Source: Rhizobiales bacterium 62-47
Lineage (GTDB): Bacteria; Pseudomonadota; Alphaproteobacteria; Rhizobiales; Xanthobacteraceae
Assembly: GCA_001899255.1 (NCBI GenBank)
Contig: MKVX01000008.1
Span: 122,745 to 186,744, forward strand
Direction: 5' to 3'
Length of the DNA: 64,000 nucleotides
Of this stretch, positions 61,905 through 64,000 are shown piece by piece. The notes below the pieces were generated by a model, which saw nothing but the letters and a program-made list of their open reading frames with translations, did no database searches and had not been told where the DNA came from. Both the position numbers and the translations under genes were made by a program. Within the stretch, counting starts at the first letter, position 1. The number at the start of each line of letters is the position of its first letter.

Positions 61905-63632
61905 TTATCCGGCGGCGGTCGACGATGGCGGCGGCATATCGCCCGCCTGCGCCATCTGCCGCAACGTGAAGCGCTTCAGCTTGCCGGTCTGCGTTTTCGG
62001 CAATTGCGCGACGAAGACGATAGCGCGTGGATATTTGTACGGCGCGATCTCGCGCTTGACGTGATCCTGCAACGCCGTCACCAGCGCCGCATCGCCGGTA
62101 ACGCCCGGCCGCAACACCACATACGCCTTGACGATCATGCCGCGCGCTTCGTCCGGCGCGCCGACCACGCCGCACTCCGCCACCGCATCGTGCGTGAGCA
62201 GCGCGGCTTCGACATCCGGCCCGGCGATGTTGTAGCCGGCCGAGACGATCATGTCGTCGGAGCGCGACTGGTACCAGTAGTAGCCGTCGGCATCCATGAC
62301 GTAGGTATCGCCGGTGAGATTCCAGCCGTTCTGCACGAACTTCTTCTGCCGCTCGTCAGCGAGATAACGGCAACCGGTCGGCCCGCGCACCGCCAGGCGT
62401 CCCATCGAACCCGGCGGCAGATCGTGACCGTCGTCGTCGACGATCTTGGCTTCGTATCCCGGCACCGGCTTGCCGGTGGCACCGGGGCGAATGTCCTCCT
62501 CGCGCGCGCTGATGAAGATGTGCAACATCTCGGTGGCGCCGATGCCATCGATGATCCGGATGCCGGTGGTCTTCAGCCACGCCTCATAAGTGCCTTTCGG
62601 CAAGGTCTCGCCGGCGGACACGCATTTGCGCAGGCTGCTCATGTCGTGCTCGGCGTATTTCGCCAGCATGGCTCGATAAGCGGTCGGCGCCGTAAAACAC
62701 ACCGTCGCCTTGAAACGCGCGATGGCGTTGAGCAGATCGTCCGGCGCGACTTTCTCCAGCACCACGAACGACGCGCCGATATGCATCGGAAACAGCACGC
62801 CACCGAACCCGAACGTAAAGGCCAGCGGAGCCGAACTGATGAAGCGATCCTCCGGCCGCGCGCGCAGGATATTGCCGGCGAAGCTGTCGCACACCGCGAG
62901 CATGTCGCGGTGGAAATGCATGGTGCCCTTGGGGTCGCCGGTGGTCCCCGAGGTGAAAGCGATCAGGCAGACATCGTCGGCGGCGGTATCGACGGCGGTG
63001 AACGCGGCGCTGGCCTTGGCGGTCAACGCTTCCAGCGAATCCTCAGCACCGGTGCCCCAATAGACCACATGCTTGAGCTCGTCGGTCTGCGCCCGCGCCT
63101 TCTCCATTTCATCGCGCAGCTTGCCGTCGCACAGCGCGATGGAAATTTTCGCCTTCTGGATCGGATAGACCAGCTCTTTGGCGCGCAGCAGCGGCATCGT
63201 CGCCACCACGACGCCACCGGCTTTGAGCACCGCGAGATAGGTCGCCACCATCATCGGGTTATTGGCCGAGCGCAGCAACACGCGGCCACCGGTGACAAGG
63301 CCGAGGTCGTTGACCAGCACATTGGCGATGCGGTTCACCAGCGCCTGCAATTCCCGATACGTGTAATTTGCTTCGAGACTGAGAATGCACGGCGCATCGC
63401 CGCGCCCCTGCGCCACCCAGCGATCGAGGAAATGCGCCACGCAATTGATGCGCGCCGGATACTGCAGTTCGGGCCGGGTGAAAATGAAGGCAGGCCACAA
63501 GTCGCGCGGCGGCAAATTATCGCGCGCGAAAGTGTCGATGTGCGCAGTCGCGGTGCTGGACGGTGCGGACCCGGCGGCCTGCAAGCCGGTTGGCTGAGAT
63601 CCTGCTGTCGGAGATTTGGCTGTTGCAATCAT
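61905..63632 (-). CDS. Benzoate/aminobenzoate-type CoA ligase (AMP-forming)
   Basis: 575 residues from MIATAKSPTAG, good GAAAGG ribosome binding site. ANL superfamily: P-loop FTSGTTGDPKG, the GIGATEMLHIF substrate region, GDTYVMDADGYYWYQSRSDDMI hinge and KTQTGKLKR with the catalytic Lys near the C-terminus. Resembles benzoate-CoA ligases, including 2-aminobenzoate-CoA ligases. The partner RidA gene, acting on enamines, supports an amino-aromatic acid substrate, but this is inference. Confidence 0.85.
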   Translation of the reverse strand: MIATAKSPTAGSQPTGLQAAGSAPSSTATAHIDTFARDNLPPRDLWPAFIFTRPELQYPARINCVAHFLDRWVAQGRGDAPCILSLEANYTYRELQALVNRIANVLVNDLGLVTGGRVLLRSANNPMMVATYLAVLKAGGVVVATMPLLRAKELVYPIQKAKISIALCDGKLRDEMEKARAQTDELKHVVYWGTGAEDSLEALTAKASAAFTAVDTAADDVCLIAFTSGTTGDPKGTMHFHRDMLAVCDSFAGNILRARPEDRFISSAPLAFTFGFGGVLFPMHIGASFVVLEKVAPDDLLNAIARFKATVCFTAPTAYRAMLAKYAEHDMSSLRKCVSAGETLPKGTYEAWLKTTGIRIIDGIGATEMLHIFISAREEDIRPGATGKPVPGYEAKIVDDDGHDLPPGSMGRLAVRGPTGCRYLADERQKKFVQNGWNLTGDTYVMDADGYYWYQSRSDDMIVSAGYNIAGPDVEAALLTHDAVAECGVVGAPDEARGMIVKAYVVLRPGVTGDAALVTALQDHVKREIAPYKYPRAIVFVAQLPKTQTGKLKRFTLRQMAQAGDMPPPSSTAAG

Positions 63633-64000
63633 CGACAACGACCTTTCGTCCATCGCATGGCGCAAAACGGCTGCGGCGCTGCCGCCGCTCCATTCGTTTT
63701 AAATATAAAGCATCTTCGCTCAACGCCGCCGGCCGCGCAACAACAATTTTAGGCTTGAAACATTTCGCTGCGGTGCGAAACGCCTCGCCTTATCCTGAAA
63801 TACGTCAACGAGCGGACCGTGAGACGGCGCGGAGGTCGGGTGAGCCTGACGTGCGAGCGCTTGCGAGCCTCGAAGGATGAAGATGCGTAATGCAGTCTTT
63901 GCCAAACACCATCCTTCGAGGCCCGCCGCAAACGCGGCGCGCACCTCAGGATGACGGAGCCGCGCGCGCCACACCCCACACCAAAAATCCGTTCATCTAC
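63633..64000. other. Right-end intergenic region
   Basis: 368 bp with no gene. Holds a family A repeat copy at 63839-63955; the rest shows nothing recognisable. Confidence 0.5.
63839..63955. repeat. Dispersed palindromic repeat, family A copy 6
   Basis: GTGCGAGCGCTTGCGAGCC with CCTCGAAGGATGAA and CATCCTTCGAGGCC inside and GCACCTCAGGATGAC at the right; the left outer arm is degenerate (GTGAGCCTGACG). Confidence 0.75.

Noticed and set aside
61281..63752. 823-codon open frame on the plus strand
   Set aside because: Antisense to the RidA gene and the CoA ligase; no family features.
1..64000. Mobile elements, prophage, CRISPR array, toxin-antitoxin or restriction systems
   Set aside because: No transposase, integrase, phage structural gene, regularly spaced repeat array, methylase-nuclease pair or toxin-antitoxin pair is seen; the repeats are irregular and intergenic.

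Overview
The window looks like a chromosomal segment of an alphaproteobacterium of the order Hyphomicrobiales, most likely family Nitrobacteraceae (Bradyrhizobium, Rhodopseudomonas or Afipia relatives). The reasons are the high GC content, the protein flavour, the meso-diaminopimelate type MurE, a type A RNase P RNA next to a peptidoglycan amidase, an Irr/ICE-like box before bacterioferritin, EcfG-type promoters (GGAAC-N16/17-CGTT), and several families of imperfect palindromic intergenic repeats typical of this family. No transposase, integrase, phage gene, CRISPR array or tRNA was seen.

Layout. 1-10.8 kb: the division and cell wall (dcw) cluster on the minus strand, transcribed rsmH-ftsL-ftsI-murE-murF-mraY-murD-ftsW-murG (murG runs off the left edge); mraZ is not found upstream of rsmH. 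11.3-16.4 kb: N-acetylmuramoyl-L-alanine amidase, rnpB, two related membrane-bound diguanylate cyclases and an EamA transporter. 16.4-20.3 kb: an EmrAB-type efflux pair, a perfect 37-bp palindrome and a divergent TetR regulator. 20.3-28 kb: envelope and stress genes (extensin-like lipoprotein, a 27-residue membrane peptide behind an EcfG-type promoter, L,D-transpeptidase, DUF4403 protein, an orphan substrate-binding protein, two PRC-barrel proteins with EcfG-type promoters, a lytic transglycosylase). 28-32 kb: split YeeE/YedE sulfur transporter, cytochrome P450, alpha/beta hydrolase, lipoprotein. 32-34.2 kb: bfr and bfd with an Irr-like box, then two paralogous small secreted proteins with a shared cysteine-bracketed tail. 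34.3-43.9 kb: MltB-type transglycosylase, UPF0114 protein, tam, DUF4864 protein, ettA, hydroxyacid dehydrogenase, a second L,D-transpeptidase, a Pro/Ala-rich membrane protein. 44-48 kb: two rhodaneses, a VWA protein, a GlsB protein and a MoxR ATPase. 48-51 kb: vanA-vanR-vanB for vanillate O-demethylation. 51-64 kb: mixed metabolism (GMC oxidoreductase, GNAT, SMP-30, enoyl-CoA hydratase, a second orphan substrate-binding protein), a GIY-YIG protein, a candidate structured RNA, a divergent MFS/AraC pair, and a RidA plus aryl-CoA ligase operon.

The dominant theme is the envelope: peptidoglycan precursor synthesis and septation, two L,D-transpeptidases, two lytic transglycosylases and an amidase. 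Around this core is a soil-bacterium repertoire of aromatic acid catabolism, multidrug efflux, iron storage and general stress response. The least described items are the 27-residue stress peptide, a hairpin that masks the ribosome binding site of the L,D-transpeptidase, the tandem cysteine-bracketed secreted proteins, and the structured intergenic transcript candidate near 59 kb.

Start codons were chosen by ribosome binding site, signal peptide position and family length, and alternatives are noted. Promoter and operator calls rest on sequence motifs only.
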